A stretch of DNA of 64,000 nucleotides, taken from NCBI GenBank assembly GCA_009773165.1, contig WOUZ01000017.1:1-64000 (forward strand), given 5' to 3'. Below are positions 36,272-44,776 of the stretch, one piece after another (within the stretch, counting starts at the first letter, position 1; each line of letters opens with the position of its first letter). Made by a program: the position numbers and the translations under genes. The notes below the pieces were generated by a model. That model did not search any database. It saw only the letters and a list, made by a program, of their open reading frames with translations, and had not been told where the DNA came from. The DNA comes from Bacteroidota bacterium (GTDB lineage: Bacteria; Bacteroidota; Bacteroidia; Bacteroidales; F082).

Positions 36272-36659
36272 AGGGTCTGATGAAAAACCCTTAAGCACAT
36301 CATTATCAATATATAAAGCTTGACTTATACACTTTTTGCGCAAGCATTTGTATCCATTCACCTCAAAAAGCTTGCATCCCTGCCAAAATTCGATATCGAA
36401 ATTGATTGAAAATAGCTTCGGTGACGATCTTTAATTAACCGCAAAGGCCGCCAAGGAGGCGCAGAGGGCGCAGAGAAATCTTACAAATCATCAAATACCT
36501 TACTTGCGCAAGCCCTTTGCGGCCTTTGCGCCTGCTCTGTGCACTTTGCGGTTAAATTTTATTAGTTCCTGCTGATGCGGATTCACTTTCTTCACCACTT
36601 TCGACAGTTGAATGTAAATGAATGCTTTTTTATGTTCTGTGAGTTTTTCAGCAGACCCT
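36272..36659. mobile_element. MITE-like element, 388 bp
   Basis: The ends AGGGTCTGATGAAAAAC and its inverted partner GTTTTTCAGCAGACCCT match at 16 of 17 positions. Inside is a nested inverted repeat (36435-36555, TTAACCGCAAAGGCCGCC to GCGGCCTTTGCG and TTTGCGGTTAA). There is no gene and no clear target-site duplication. The rest of 36,196-36,850 holds nothing else recognised. Confidence 0.5.
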
Positions 36660-36850
36660 GGGTAAAAAGCTGCTGACAATTAGCAGTCGGTCAGATGACT
36701 TTCGGTGTCTTTATGGCTCTGACTGCAGTATTCTCCTGACTTTATAACACTAGCTGATGCGAAACATCCAAAAGAAATGAGCCCACATAACGACAATTTT
36801 TGGTTTAACACGTCCGAAAAGTCATGCTTTTCATTGAAAACAGCATTCTT

Positions 36851-39298
36851 TTACTCATACTTTATGGCATCAACAGGGTTGTTGCGTAAAGCTTTAAATG
36901 CCTGGAAAAGAACTGTTGCCAAAGCTATAAATGCCGAAACCATAAAACCGGCAATAAAATGAAAAGCGCTTACCGGTACCCTGAAAGCAAATTCATTCAG
37001 CCACTCCGACATCAGGTAATACACGATAGGGATGCTAATCAAACCCGCGATCAAAACCAATACCATAAATCCCTTTATGAGCAAGGTAAGGATGGAAGAC
37101 GGACTGCCTCCCAACACTTTGCGTATACCAATTTCTCTTGTGCGCTGCTCTGTTGAAAAAGCTGATAATCCATACAGACCCAGACAGGAAATGAGCACGA
37201 TGATAAGGCTGAAATAGCCAAAAAGAGTCAGCATCCGCTGTTCGTGCAGGTATTGTTTTGCATAACGGTCGTTGAGAAAGGTGTAGTGGAAGTAATTTTT
37301 CTGGTCGAATTCCTGCCAAATCTGCTGCACCTTTTCTACTGTCGCCGCCATTTGCGTTGTTTGGATCTTGATAGCCAAAAATCTCACGGAGTTCTCACGC
37401 AATATAAACACCAGCGGCTCAATCGGGCTGTGTAGCGAGGCATAATGAAAATCCTTTACAACTCCCACAATCTTTCCCTTGACACCCATGCCGCAATCCA
37501 TCTCAACAGCCAACGGATCGTCATAACCCAGATAATCAGCTGCTGCCTGATTCACCACAAAAGCTGTGCTGTCATCGTTGGGATAATCGCGTGAAAATAC
37601 CCTGCCATTGTTGACCGGAATTCCAAAGAGATCAAAAAACTCATGATCAACAAGATATATATTCATCGTATGCACTTCGGGTTTGTTGGTATCCCCAACA
37701 AAAAACATCAATCTTCCTGACAGATAGCCCGGAAGGCTGGCACCGGCCGATACCTGTTTTACTTCGGGAAGCGCAAGAAACTGCTCCCTGATAACATTTT
37801 TGTTGGCCACCAATGTTGAGTCCCTTGGAAAATGAACTACCATCACCTGTTCGGAGTCGATCCCTTTGGGGTGGTTCATCACAAAATTCAATTGAGAGGA
37901 AACAATAAAAGTAGCAATGATCATCCCTGTTGAGATAACGAACTGCAACACCACCAATATCTTACGCAGATTTACCAGTTGAAGCGGGCTTGATTTCCCT
38001 GAAGAGGCCCCTGGGCGAAGTGCTTTAACGGGCGCAAATGACGACAGCACAATAGCCGGATAAAATCCACTCAGTAATCCAAGCAAAAGAAATGTCAACA
38101 ACAGGATCAGGAAGGTGCTGATGTTGGCAAAAATCAGGTCGGAGAGCGAAAGACTTAAACCTGTAAGGTCATTAAAATAGGGCATTGCCAACTCAGCAAA
38201 CGACCATGCCAGGGCAAACGACAAAGCTGTTAACAGGTAACTCTCGCCCAGAAACTGAACAATAAGCTGAAGGCGATGCGCTCCGGCAACCTTCCGGATG
38301 CCTATTTCGCGAGCTCTTCGTACCGACCGCGCTGTTGCCAGATTCATGTAATTGATGGCAGCAATGAGCAATAAAAATCCGGCAATAACAGCAAAAATCT
38401 TTACTGTGCTCTCGTTAACATTGCTGCTGCTATCGTACTGTAAGCTGTTATTAAAATGGATATGTGTTACAGGCTCGTGCGACAAATCGATGGATCCATC
38501 CACATTTACTTCTTTGATCCATGGCTGAATCACATCTTTGTTAAACTGTTCAAGTTTGGCATCGAAGCCCTCCGCTGCCGACGCGTCGTTAAACTTCACA
38601 TACGTATAACCCAAAAGCCAGAACCAGTCGCTGCGAAACTCTTCCAGCGTTTTTTGTGAATGGGTGCTTAGCGACACAAGGGCGTCAAACTCAAGATGTG
38701 TCAAATGATGATTTTTGTCGATAACGCCTGTAACAACATAAGTCGTTTTGTTAATTCGCAGCATCTTACCCAATGCCGGTGTATCGTCGAAAAGCCGTTT
38801 TGCCAGTTCTGTCGACAGCACCATGCTCTTCGGTTCGGCGAGTGCTGTTTCGGCATTCCCTTCGGTGAAAGGATAATCAAAAACTTTGAAAAAATCAGCA
38901 TCGGCATAGGTAAACGATGGAAGTTCAAGCATTTGATCCTCGTACCAAACGGTTACTCCTGTTTCGCTGTTGGTTACATTGGTTTTAAAAATCATCGTCG
39001 AAGCCTCAACCTCAGGAAAAGCTGTTTTCATGGATTGGGCAATATTGTAGGAAGTTAAAGCAATAGGATCCATGCGACCGTTAAAATTCAACGAAACGTT
39101 GATACGATGAATCTTTTCGGAATCTTTCCAAGAGTTGTCGTAACTGTATTCGCGTGCAACATAGGAGAAGATCAGCAAGAAAACCATGATTCCACTCGTT
39201 AAGCCAACCATATTTATTAAGGTGTAGCCTGGTTGCTTAACCATCCGGCGAAACGTCGTCTTGATGTAATTTTGAAAAAGAATCAAATTATTTTTCAT
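36851..39298 (-). CDS. MacB/FtsX-type ABC transporter permease
   Basis: An 815-residue inner-membrane permease. A cytoplasmic start (MKNNLILFQNYIKTTFRRMV) leads into TM1 (LINMVGLTSGIMVFLLIFSY). A large periplasmic MacB_PCD domain (about 50-270) follows. Then come three FtsX-domain helices with LATARSVRRAREIGIRKVAG, and a second periplasmic/FtsX set (about 450-815) with the diagnostic STEQRTREIGIRKVLGGSPS. The FtsX domain is therefore duplicated. It likely works with the ATPase at 42,548-43,237 and the adaptor at 43,328-44,581 to export a small compound or peptide. It is the last gene of that minus-strand operon. Confidence 0.9.
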   Translation of the reverse strand: MKNNLILFQNYIKTTFRRMVKQPGYTLINMVGLTSGIMVFLLIFSYVAREYSYDNSWKDSEKIHRINVSLNFNGRMDPIALTSYNIAQSMKTAFPEVEASTMIFKTNVTNSETGVTVWYEDQMLELPSFTYADADFFKVFDYPFTEGNAETALAEPKSMVLSTELAKRLFDDTPALGKMLRINKTTYVVTGVIDKNHHLTHLEFDALVSLSTHSQKTLEEFRSDWFWLLGYTYVKFNDASAAEGFDAKLEQFNKDVIQPWIKEVNVDGSIDLSHEPVTHIHFNNSLQYDSSSNVNESTVKIFAVIAGFLLLIAAINYMNLATARSVRRAREIGIRKVAGAHRLQLIVQFLGESYLLTALSFALAWSFAELAMPYFNDLTGLSLSLSDLIFANISTFLILLLTFLLLGLLSGFYPAIVLSSFAPVKALRPGASSGKSSPLQLVNLRKILVVLQFVISTGMIIATFIVSSQLNFVMNHPKGIDSEQVMVVHFPRDSTLVANKNVIREQFLALPEVKQVSAGASLPGYLSGRLMFFVGDTNKPEVHTMNIYLVDHEFFDLFGIPVNNGRVFSRDYPNDDSTAFVVNQAAADYLGYDDPLAVEMDCGMGVKGKIVGVVKDFHYASLHSPIEPLVFILRENSVRFLAIKIQTTQMAATVEKVQQIWQEFDQKNYFHYTFLNDRYAKQYLHEQRMLTLFGYFSLIIVLISCLGLYGLSAFSTEQRTREIGIRKVLGGSPSSILTLLIKGFMVLVLIAGLISIPIVYYLMSEWLNEFAFRVPVSAFHFIAGFMVSAFIALATVLFQAFKALRNNPVDAIKYE

Positions 39299-39386
39299 GT
39301 CCTTTAAGTTTTTTTATCATCTCCATCAGCTGAAAAAACACAGCATTAGCAAACTATAATTTTATAAAATTCTCTATATCAGCATA

Positions 39387-39824
39387 TTATTTTTCAGGAA
39401 TGCGGTAATATATTTTTGCAACGATCTTCCAGCCTTCCTGAAACCGGTATAAACTCATATAATCGGTAAAGAGATGTTTTCCTTCTTTAAATAACTCCAC
39501 ACGCGCCACAGCCGCATCGCCAGCCACATCCACAAACGGGATTTCGGAGGTAATTTCGGATGCCGGGGTCTGTCCCATCGTCTTTTTCAATGTTTCGATC
39601 CATGAGTAGATGGGGTATCGCGTGAGCAGACCATCTTGAACACCCAACATTTCAAAGCCCGGATGAAAGCCCTTTTCTACCAGCTCAATGCCGGCTTTGT
39701 TGTGAATACCCTGCACGTAGGATTCCTGAATCACGCGGCGAATGGCTTCCCGATCCTGCTCCGTTTGCTGCGCCACCGAAACAATGGCAGTCATTAGCAA
39801 AAAACTAATTATTAACGTACGCAT
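39387..39824 (-). CDS. Exported NTF2-like protein
   Basis: A 145-residue protein with a signal peptide (MRTLIISFLLMTAIVSVAQ) and one NTF2-like domain of the lumazine-binding-like type (Lumazine_bd_2): EAIRRVIQESYVQGIHNKAG, FHPGFEMLGVQDG, SLYRFQEGWKIVAKIYYR. Such proteins are periplasmic with unknown ligands. It lies inside the efflux operon between two permease genes, 15 nt after the 87-residue gene. Confidence 0.8.
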   Translation of the reverse strand: MRTLIISFLLMTAIVSVAQQTEQDREAIRRVIQESYVQGIHNKAGIELVEKGFHPGFEMLGVQDGLLTRYPIYSWIETLKKTMGQTPASEITSEIPFVDVAGDAAVARVELFKEGKHLFTDYMSLYRFQEGWKIVAKIYYRIPEK

Positions 39825-39839
39825 AATGAATGATTTATA

Positions 39840-40103
39840 TTATTCAATAGATCTTTTTCTAAACATAAGGGAGATATTTTTCTCGCCTGGAGGCCCTATT
39901 TCAACCAGCTCCCAATCCTTGTCGTAGGCATCAATTTTGTGTTTTAAAACCTGTACTTTCCGCTCCGATGGGAGGTTGTTTCCTTCCCAATCGAGCAATT
40001 CAACACGGTACTGCAGGTTTTTTGTCCGTCCGTTGATACGTACATCAATTTCAATGTTTTGTTCCGATTCAAAATCCGGAATCAGTATGATTACTTCTTT
40101 CAT
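39840..40103 (-). CDS. Small conserved-looking hypothetical protein
   Basis: An 87-residue protein without a signal peptide. It is a beta-rich reading (NIEIDVRINGRTKNLQYRVE, ELVEIGPPGEKNISLMFRKR) with a clean ATG, 11 nt after the second permease. I do not recognise the family. It is conserved with its neighbours in direction and spacing, so probably real. Confidence 0.6.
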   Translation of the reverse strand: MKEVIILIPDFESEQNIEIDVRINGRTKNLQYRVELLDWEGNNLPSERKVQVLKHKIDAYDKDWELVEIGPPGEKNISLMFRKRSIE

Positions 40104-40114
40104 AACAACAATTA

Positions 40115-42511
40115 TTAATCATATTTAAGTGCGTCAACCGGATTGGAACTTGCGGCCCGGTTGGCATGAAATACAATGGTTATAACAGCAACAATGATGG
40201 CAAGTAAAAAGGCCCATAAAGCATCAAAGATTGACACATTGATGGCATAGGCAAACTGTGAAAGGATTTGTTTTGAGAAGATAAATCCAAAAGGAATTGC
40301 AATGATTCCGGCAATGAAAACCAACACTATAAACTCTTTTCCAATAAGTTGCAACATCTGCCATGTGCTTCCTCCCAAAACTTTGCGAATACCAATTTCT
40401 TTGGTCCGCTGTTCAACCCGTAAAGAAGAAAGGCCATATAAGCCCAGGGTGGAAATAAGAATCGACAGCAACGAAAACAAGGTATATAACTGCATGCTGT
40501 TGCGATCGTTGCGGTATTGCTTCTCGATGTAGGTGTTCACCGAAATCGTCTCGAACGGCGTTGTGGGAAACAACTCCCTCCACGTTGTTTCGATCAGCTG
40601 CTCCACCTCTTTCGAGGCATTGGGTTGCGCCTTCACACTGAGCACCCCGTAGCTGTCGGGTAAAATAATGTATGCCGCAGGTTCAATTTTTGAATGCACC
40701 GAATAGTAGTGATAATCGCTTATGACACCCACCACCGTTCGTTTGTTTGTTGTGTCGATGCCAAAAGGCTTAAAGCGTTTGCCCAAAGGGTCGTCCCAGC
40801 CAAGAAACTTCACAGCTGCTTCATTTAAAATAACGGATTCATACCTGTCGTTGGGAAAGTCGCGTGAGAAATTTCGTCCCAGAACAACGGGAATCTCCAT
40901 CAAGGGGAAGAAATCTTCATCCACATAACCAAACCTCACCATCACTTTGGTATTGCTGGTGTCATCGAGAAAGATGGTAGATTGATTTCCAGCCACTCCA
41001 TTGATGTATGACGCTGCTGCAACACCTTTTATTTGAGAATGCTGAAGCAAAACATCTTTCAGTAACGAAGCCTTTTTATCCGATTCGCCTCCTTGTAAAT
41101 AAATTCCGGTAACCTGATCACCATTGAAGCCCAGGTCCTTATTCAGCATAAAATTAAACTGCCGGTAGCTTACTGTGACCAAAAAGATGAGTAAAATGGT
41201 GACACTAAACTGAAACACAATGAGCCCTTTGCCCAGCAGTGCCCCTATTGCACTTCGCTGACCTTTCGATCCTTTAAGCACATCCACTGCCTGATAGCGA
41301 CTCATGAACAAGGCCGGATAAATTCCTGAAAACATACTCACCAAAAACCAGATCAGTATCAATGCCAAAAACATGGAAGGCTCACGTATCAGGTTCATCT
41401 TCAATTCGGTATCGAGTACCCTGTTGAACTCGGGAAGGCTTATTTCAACAAAGATAAGTGCCAGAAGAATAGATAAGAAAGTGATGATAACCGACTCACC
41501 CATAAACTGATAAATCAAATTGATCCTGTTTGCTCCCAGTACTTTGCGCACTCCCACCTCCTTGGCTCTTTTAACCGAACGCGCAATGGCGAGGTTGATG
41601 AAGTTGATACTTGCGATAGCGATGATAAGCAAAGCGATGATTGAAAAAATGATTACCGTCCGGTAGTCACCCTGTCTGAAGTTCATCTGAAACTTGATGT
41701 GTGTCGAGCTAAGGTGGATTTCTTCGACGGGTTGCAAATACATTTCGGGTGGCTGACTGAAAACATTATCCTTTACAAAAGCTTTAATCTGCTCATTGAT
41801 TTTAACGTCTACATCTTTGTAGGATGCTGATGGAATGAGTTTTACATAAACAGCCATGGAATTCGATCCCCATTCGCGCAGCCAGGGGTGCTGCACCTCA
41901 GCCGATGAAAACGAAACCAGCATGTCCATCCAAATATGGGCTTCGCGGGGCTGGTCTTCCATTATTCCGGTAATTACATAACCACTTTCGTTGTTGAATT
42001 CGATGACATTGCCAATCACCCCGCTTGATTTTCCAAACAGTTTTTCTGCTGTTGAAACCGAAACGACAACAGAGCGCAACTCATCGAGGGCAGTGGCAGT
42101 GTCGCCCTCCAGAAGCATGATTCCAAAAAGCCGGAATACCGATTCATCGGTCCACACCGCATTGTCCTGCGAAAAATAGGTATCACCAATTTTAACCGGA
42201 ATCGTACCCCAGTGCATCACGCGCACGGCATCTGTTATCTCAGGAATATCGGCAACCATACGTGCTGCCAGAGGTCCCATATTAACCGCAACATGCTGTT
42301 CGCCAACACCTTCAGCCTGTTGTATCTGTACCACGCGGTACAGCTGATCAATTTCAGGAATATGTTGGTCGAAGCCAAGATGAAAACGTATGAATAGCAA
42401 AATCAAAAGGAATGAGGCTAAACCAATACTTAAGCCTGCAACATTGATGGCTGTGTAGGAAAACTGCTTGATCAACGAGCGGAAGGCAATAAGGAAATAG
42501 CTTCGGATCAT
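40115..42511 (-). CDS. MacB/FtsX-type ABC transporter permease
   Basis: A 798-residue paralogue of the permease at 36,851-39,298 with the same order: MIRSYFLIAFRSLIKQFSYT, TM1, a MacB_PCD periplasmic domain, FtsX helices with IARSVKRAKEVGVRKVLG, and a second set with RVEQRTKEIGIRKVLGGSTW. The two permeases may pair as a heterodimer on the shared ATPase. The gene follows the ATPase by 36 nt. Confidence 0.9.
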   Translation of the reverse strand: MIRSYFLIAFRSLIKQFSYTAINVAGLSIGLASFLLILLFIRFHLGFDQHIPEIDQLYRVVQIQQAEGVGEQHVAVNMGPLAARMVADIPEITDAVRVMHWGTIPVKIGDTYFSQDNAVWTDESVFRLFGIMLLEGDTATALDELRSVVVSVSTAEKLFGKSSGVIGNVIEFNNESGYVITGIMEDQPREAHIWMDMLVSFSSAEVQHPWLREWGSNSMAVYVKLIPSASYKDVDVKINEQIKAFVKDNVFSQPPEMYLQPVEEIHLSSTHIKFQMNFRQGDYRTVIIFSIIALLIIAIASINFINLAIARSVKRAKEVGVRKVLGANRINLIYQFMGESVIITFLSILLALIFVEISLPEFNRVLDTELKMNLIREPSMFLALILIWFLVSMFSGIYPALFMSRYQAVDVLKGSKGQRSAIGALLGKGLIVFQFSVTILLIFLVTVSYRQFNFMLNKDLGFNGDQVTGIYLQGGESDKKASLLKDVLLQHSQIKGVAAASYINGVAGNQSTIFLDDTSNTKVMVRFGYVDEDFFPLMEIPVVLGRNFSRDFPNDRYESVILNEAAVKFLGWDDPLGKRFKPFGIDTTNKRTVVGVISDYHYYSVHSKIEPAAYIILPDSYGVLSVKAQPNASKEVEQLIETTWRELFPTTPFETISVNTYIEKQYRNDRNSMQLYTLFSLLSILISTLGLYGLSSLRVEQRTKEIGIRKVLGGSTWQMLQLIGKEFIVLVFIAGIIAIPFGFIFSKQILSQFAYAINVSIFDALWAFLLAIIVAVITIVFHANRAASSNPVDALKYD

Positions 42512-42547
42512 GGGATTGATTTTTAATGCGTTATGCTGCCGGTCAGG

Positions 42548-43237
42548 CTAAACTGAAGCCGATTTTTTGATATTTTCATTGATAATTTGTCCATCAAAGA
42601 GCCTGATGACGCGCTGACTGTATTCAGCATCGCGTTGCGAGTGTGTCACCATGATGATGGTTATGCCTTGCCCGTTGAGGTTGCTGAGCAGATTCATCAC
42701 CTCCTCGCCATGCACCGAATCGAGGTTACCGGTAGGTTCGTCGGCAAGTATCAGCGCAGGTTTGGCGATCACAGCCCTTGCAACAGCCACGCGTTGCTGC
42801 TGACCACCTGAGAGCTGCAACGGAAAATGCTTTGCCCTGTGGCTGATCTGCATCTGTGCAAGCACCTCATCAACGCGTTGTTTCCTGTCGCGGGAGGCCA
42901 TTCCAAGATAAATCAGAGGTAACTCAACGTTTTCAAAAACAGTGAGTTCATCAATCAGATTGAAATTTTGAAACACGAAACCGATGTTTTGTTTACGCAA
43001 GCCCGCCCGCTGCCTTTCGGTACTTTTTGATACATCATTACCCAAAAAATGATACTCCCCTTTCGAGGGGTTGTCGAGCAGCCCAAGAATGTTCAACAAG
43101 GTTGATTTTCCGCAGCCCGACGGTCCCATTATGGCAACGAATTCGCCTTGCCTGATCTCAAACGACACTGCGTTGAGGGCTGTTGTTTCCACCTCATCAG
43201 TGCGGAATATTTTCGTAAGATTTTGTGCTTTAATCAT
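42548..43237 (-). CDS. ABC transporter ATP-binding protein, LolD/MacB type
   Basis: A 229-residue cytoplasmic ATPase. Walker A GPSGCGKST (38-46), Q-loop Gln90, signature LSGGQQQR (from 142), Walker B ALILADE (161-167), D-loop and switch His in MVTHSQRDAEY. The length and motifs fit the MacB/LolD branch that powers FtsX-type permeases. It lies between adaptor and permease genes, 90 nt after the adaptor. Confidence 0.93.
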   Translation of the reverse strand: MIKAQNLTKIFRTDEVETTALNAVSFEIRQGEFVAIMGPSGCGKSTLLNILGLLDNPSKGEYHFLGNDVSKSTERQRAGLRKQNIGFVFQNFNLIDELTVFENVELPLIYLGMASRDRKQRVDEVLAQMQISHRAKHFPLQLSGGQQQRVAVARAVIAKPALILADEPTGNLDSVHGEEVMNLLSNLNGQGITIIMVTHSQRDAEYSQRVIRLFDGQIINENIKKSASV

Positions 43238-43327
43238 ATAGAAATCTATTTTTCTGGATTACTTATTTATAAACTACTACTTACAACTTATCATTTGTGG
43301 TGAAACAGGTGATTTATGAAACCAGCG

Positions 43328-44581
43328 CTATTTCTTAAATACGATTTTGTCTTTATCGCCAAAGTTATCATAGGAGGAGATGATCACCTTTTCGCCAGCT
43401 TCGAGTCCCTCCGAAATTTCGTAATGCAAGGTGTTTTGTCTGTTGATACGAATGGAGCGTTTGGTAGCAAATTGCTCCGAAGGATCGAGGACATAAATCC
43501 AGTTGCCCCCGGTCTGCTGGAAGAATCCACCTCTGCCAATGATAAGTGCATCGGTCTCGCTGCTGAATTTCAAGCGAAGCTGAAGTGTTTGCCCACGCTT
43601 GATATGGGATGGAAATTTATCAGCAAAAAGTAAGTCAACCTGAAATGTTCCAGCTGTCACGTCGGAGTATATTTTTTGAACATTCAGCAGGTAGTTTTCA
43701 CCTCCTGTGCTGTAAGACACTTCCTGCCCGATAGTTACGCGTGAGATATAGCGTTCATCGATACTTGCCCTGAGCTTAAACCCATCGGGAATATCAATTT
43801 GTCCGAGATGCTCGCCCGCATTGGCGGTCTGGCCTACCTCGATGTTAAACGACGATAGCTGCCCGTCGGCCGGGGCTTTCACATACAAGTTTCCCAGGCT
43901 CAGCTTCAAAAGCCCGAGGTTATCAAACATCCTGTCCATCGACTGATCGATCTGCTTGTGGCGGCTTATTGTTGAGATGGAGTCGAGTGCCTGAAGCTGT
44001 AATGCAATCTCAAGCTGCTTACGCCCAAAACGGTAATCTCGTTCCACCTGTTCGAAGGCTTCATCCGAAATAAGATTGTCGGCATATAACTGACATTGCC
44101 TTTCGAACATGGCCTCCAGTTTTTCGATGTCTTTTTGAACATTGACAGTTTCACGCTGGCGGGTATACTTATTTTGCTCCAGCGAAATTTTCGTATTCTG
44201 CAGGTTGTTGATGGCTTCGAAAATACGTGTTTCCTGTTCCATATAACTCAACTCGAGGTTGGTATTGATAAGCTTTAAAATCTTATCCCCCTTTTTCAAC
44301 ATAGCTCCATCTTCCACATACACCTCCTGCACATTTCCTCCCATGATGGCATCGATGTAGATGGTCGTCTTTGGCAAAACCATTCCATCAATGGGGATGA
44401 ACTCCTGAAACTTATCTTTGGTAACCGTTGCAATGGTCAGCTGATCACGCGAAATAATGTATTTACTGCTTTTATCCCTGAAGACCAACAGGTAAACGAC
44501 AAAAATGAGGAAGGCGCCGAGAACGGGAAACAAAAGTATCTTTTGCAGGGTCCAGAAAGGCTTTTCTATTTTACGATCCAT
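43328..44581 (-). CDS. HlyD-type periplasmic adaptor
   Basis: A 417-residue membrane-fusion protein. An N-terminal anchor (LLFPVLGAFLIFVVYLLVF) is followed by a lipoyl-like half (DAIMGGNVQEVYVEDGAMLK), a coiled-coil hairpin (about 110-220, NLQNTKISLEQNKYTRQRE), the second lipoyl half (LYVKAPADGQLSSFNIEVGQ) and beta-barrel/MP domains. It bridges the permease to an outer-membrane channel. It is first in the operon, directly behind the candidate sigma-54 site. Confidence 0.9.
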   Translation of the reverse strand: MDRKIEKPFWTLQKILLFPVLGAFLIFVVYLLVFRDKSSKYIISRDQLTIATVTKDKFQEFIPIDGMVLPKTTIYIDAIMGGNVQEVYVEDGAMLKKGDKILKLINTNLELSYMEQETRIFEAINNLQNTKISLEQNKYTRQRETVNVQKDIEKLEAMFERQCQLYADNLISDEAFEQVERDYRFGRKQLEIALQLQALDSISTISRHKQIDQSMDRMFDNLGLLKLSLGNLYVKAPADGQLSSFNIEVGQTANAGEHLGQIDIPDGFKLRASIDERYISRVTIGQEVSYSTGGENYLLNVQKIYSDVTAGTFQVDLLFADKFPSHIKRGQTLQLRLKFSSETDALIIGRGGFFQQTGGNWIYVLDPSEQFATKRSIRINRQNTLHYEISEGLEAGEKVIISSYDNFGDKDKIVFKK

Positions 44582-44607
44582 GAGCTTTTTGAAATTTAAC
44601 AGAAATT

Positions 44608-44623
44608 AACCAAGATTGTGCCA
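44608..44623 (-). promoter_or_regulatory. Candidate sigma-54 promoter of efflux operon
   Basis: Minus-strand TGGCACAATCTTGGTT: the -24 element TGGCAC is perfect, while the -12 part (CTTGG) is off by one position or base from TTGC. It lies 27 nt before the adaptor start, and an NtrC-type regulator is divergent. Plausible, not certain. Confidence 0.4.
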
Positions 44624-44649
44624 CGGATGATAAACCACTGCTTATCAAC

Positions 44650-44665
44650 TTATTGCATGCAATAA
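44650..44665. promoter_or_regulatory. 16-bp perfect palindrome, candidate regulator site
   Basis: TTATTGCATGCAATAA is fully self-complementary. It lies 27 nt upstream of the sigma-54-like site and about 110 nt before the regulator start. It is a good candidate enhancer for the NtrC-like protein. Confidence 0.45.
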
Positions 44666-44776
44666 TACTGATCGTTGTAACTTTTGGTGTTCATTTTCGT
44701 CCATAAAGTTGTACACATGCGTACAGATTGTGTATTTTTATCCGTTGTTTCGATGGATTTCAAATTGACAAGCCTT

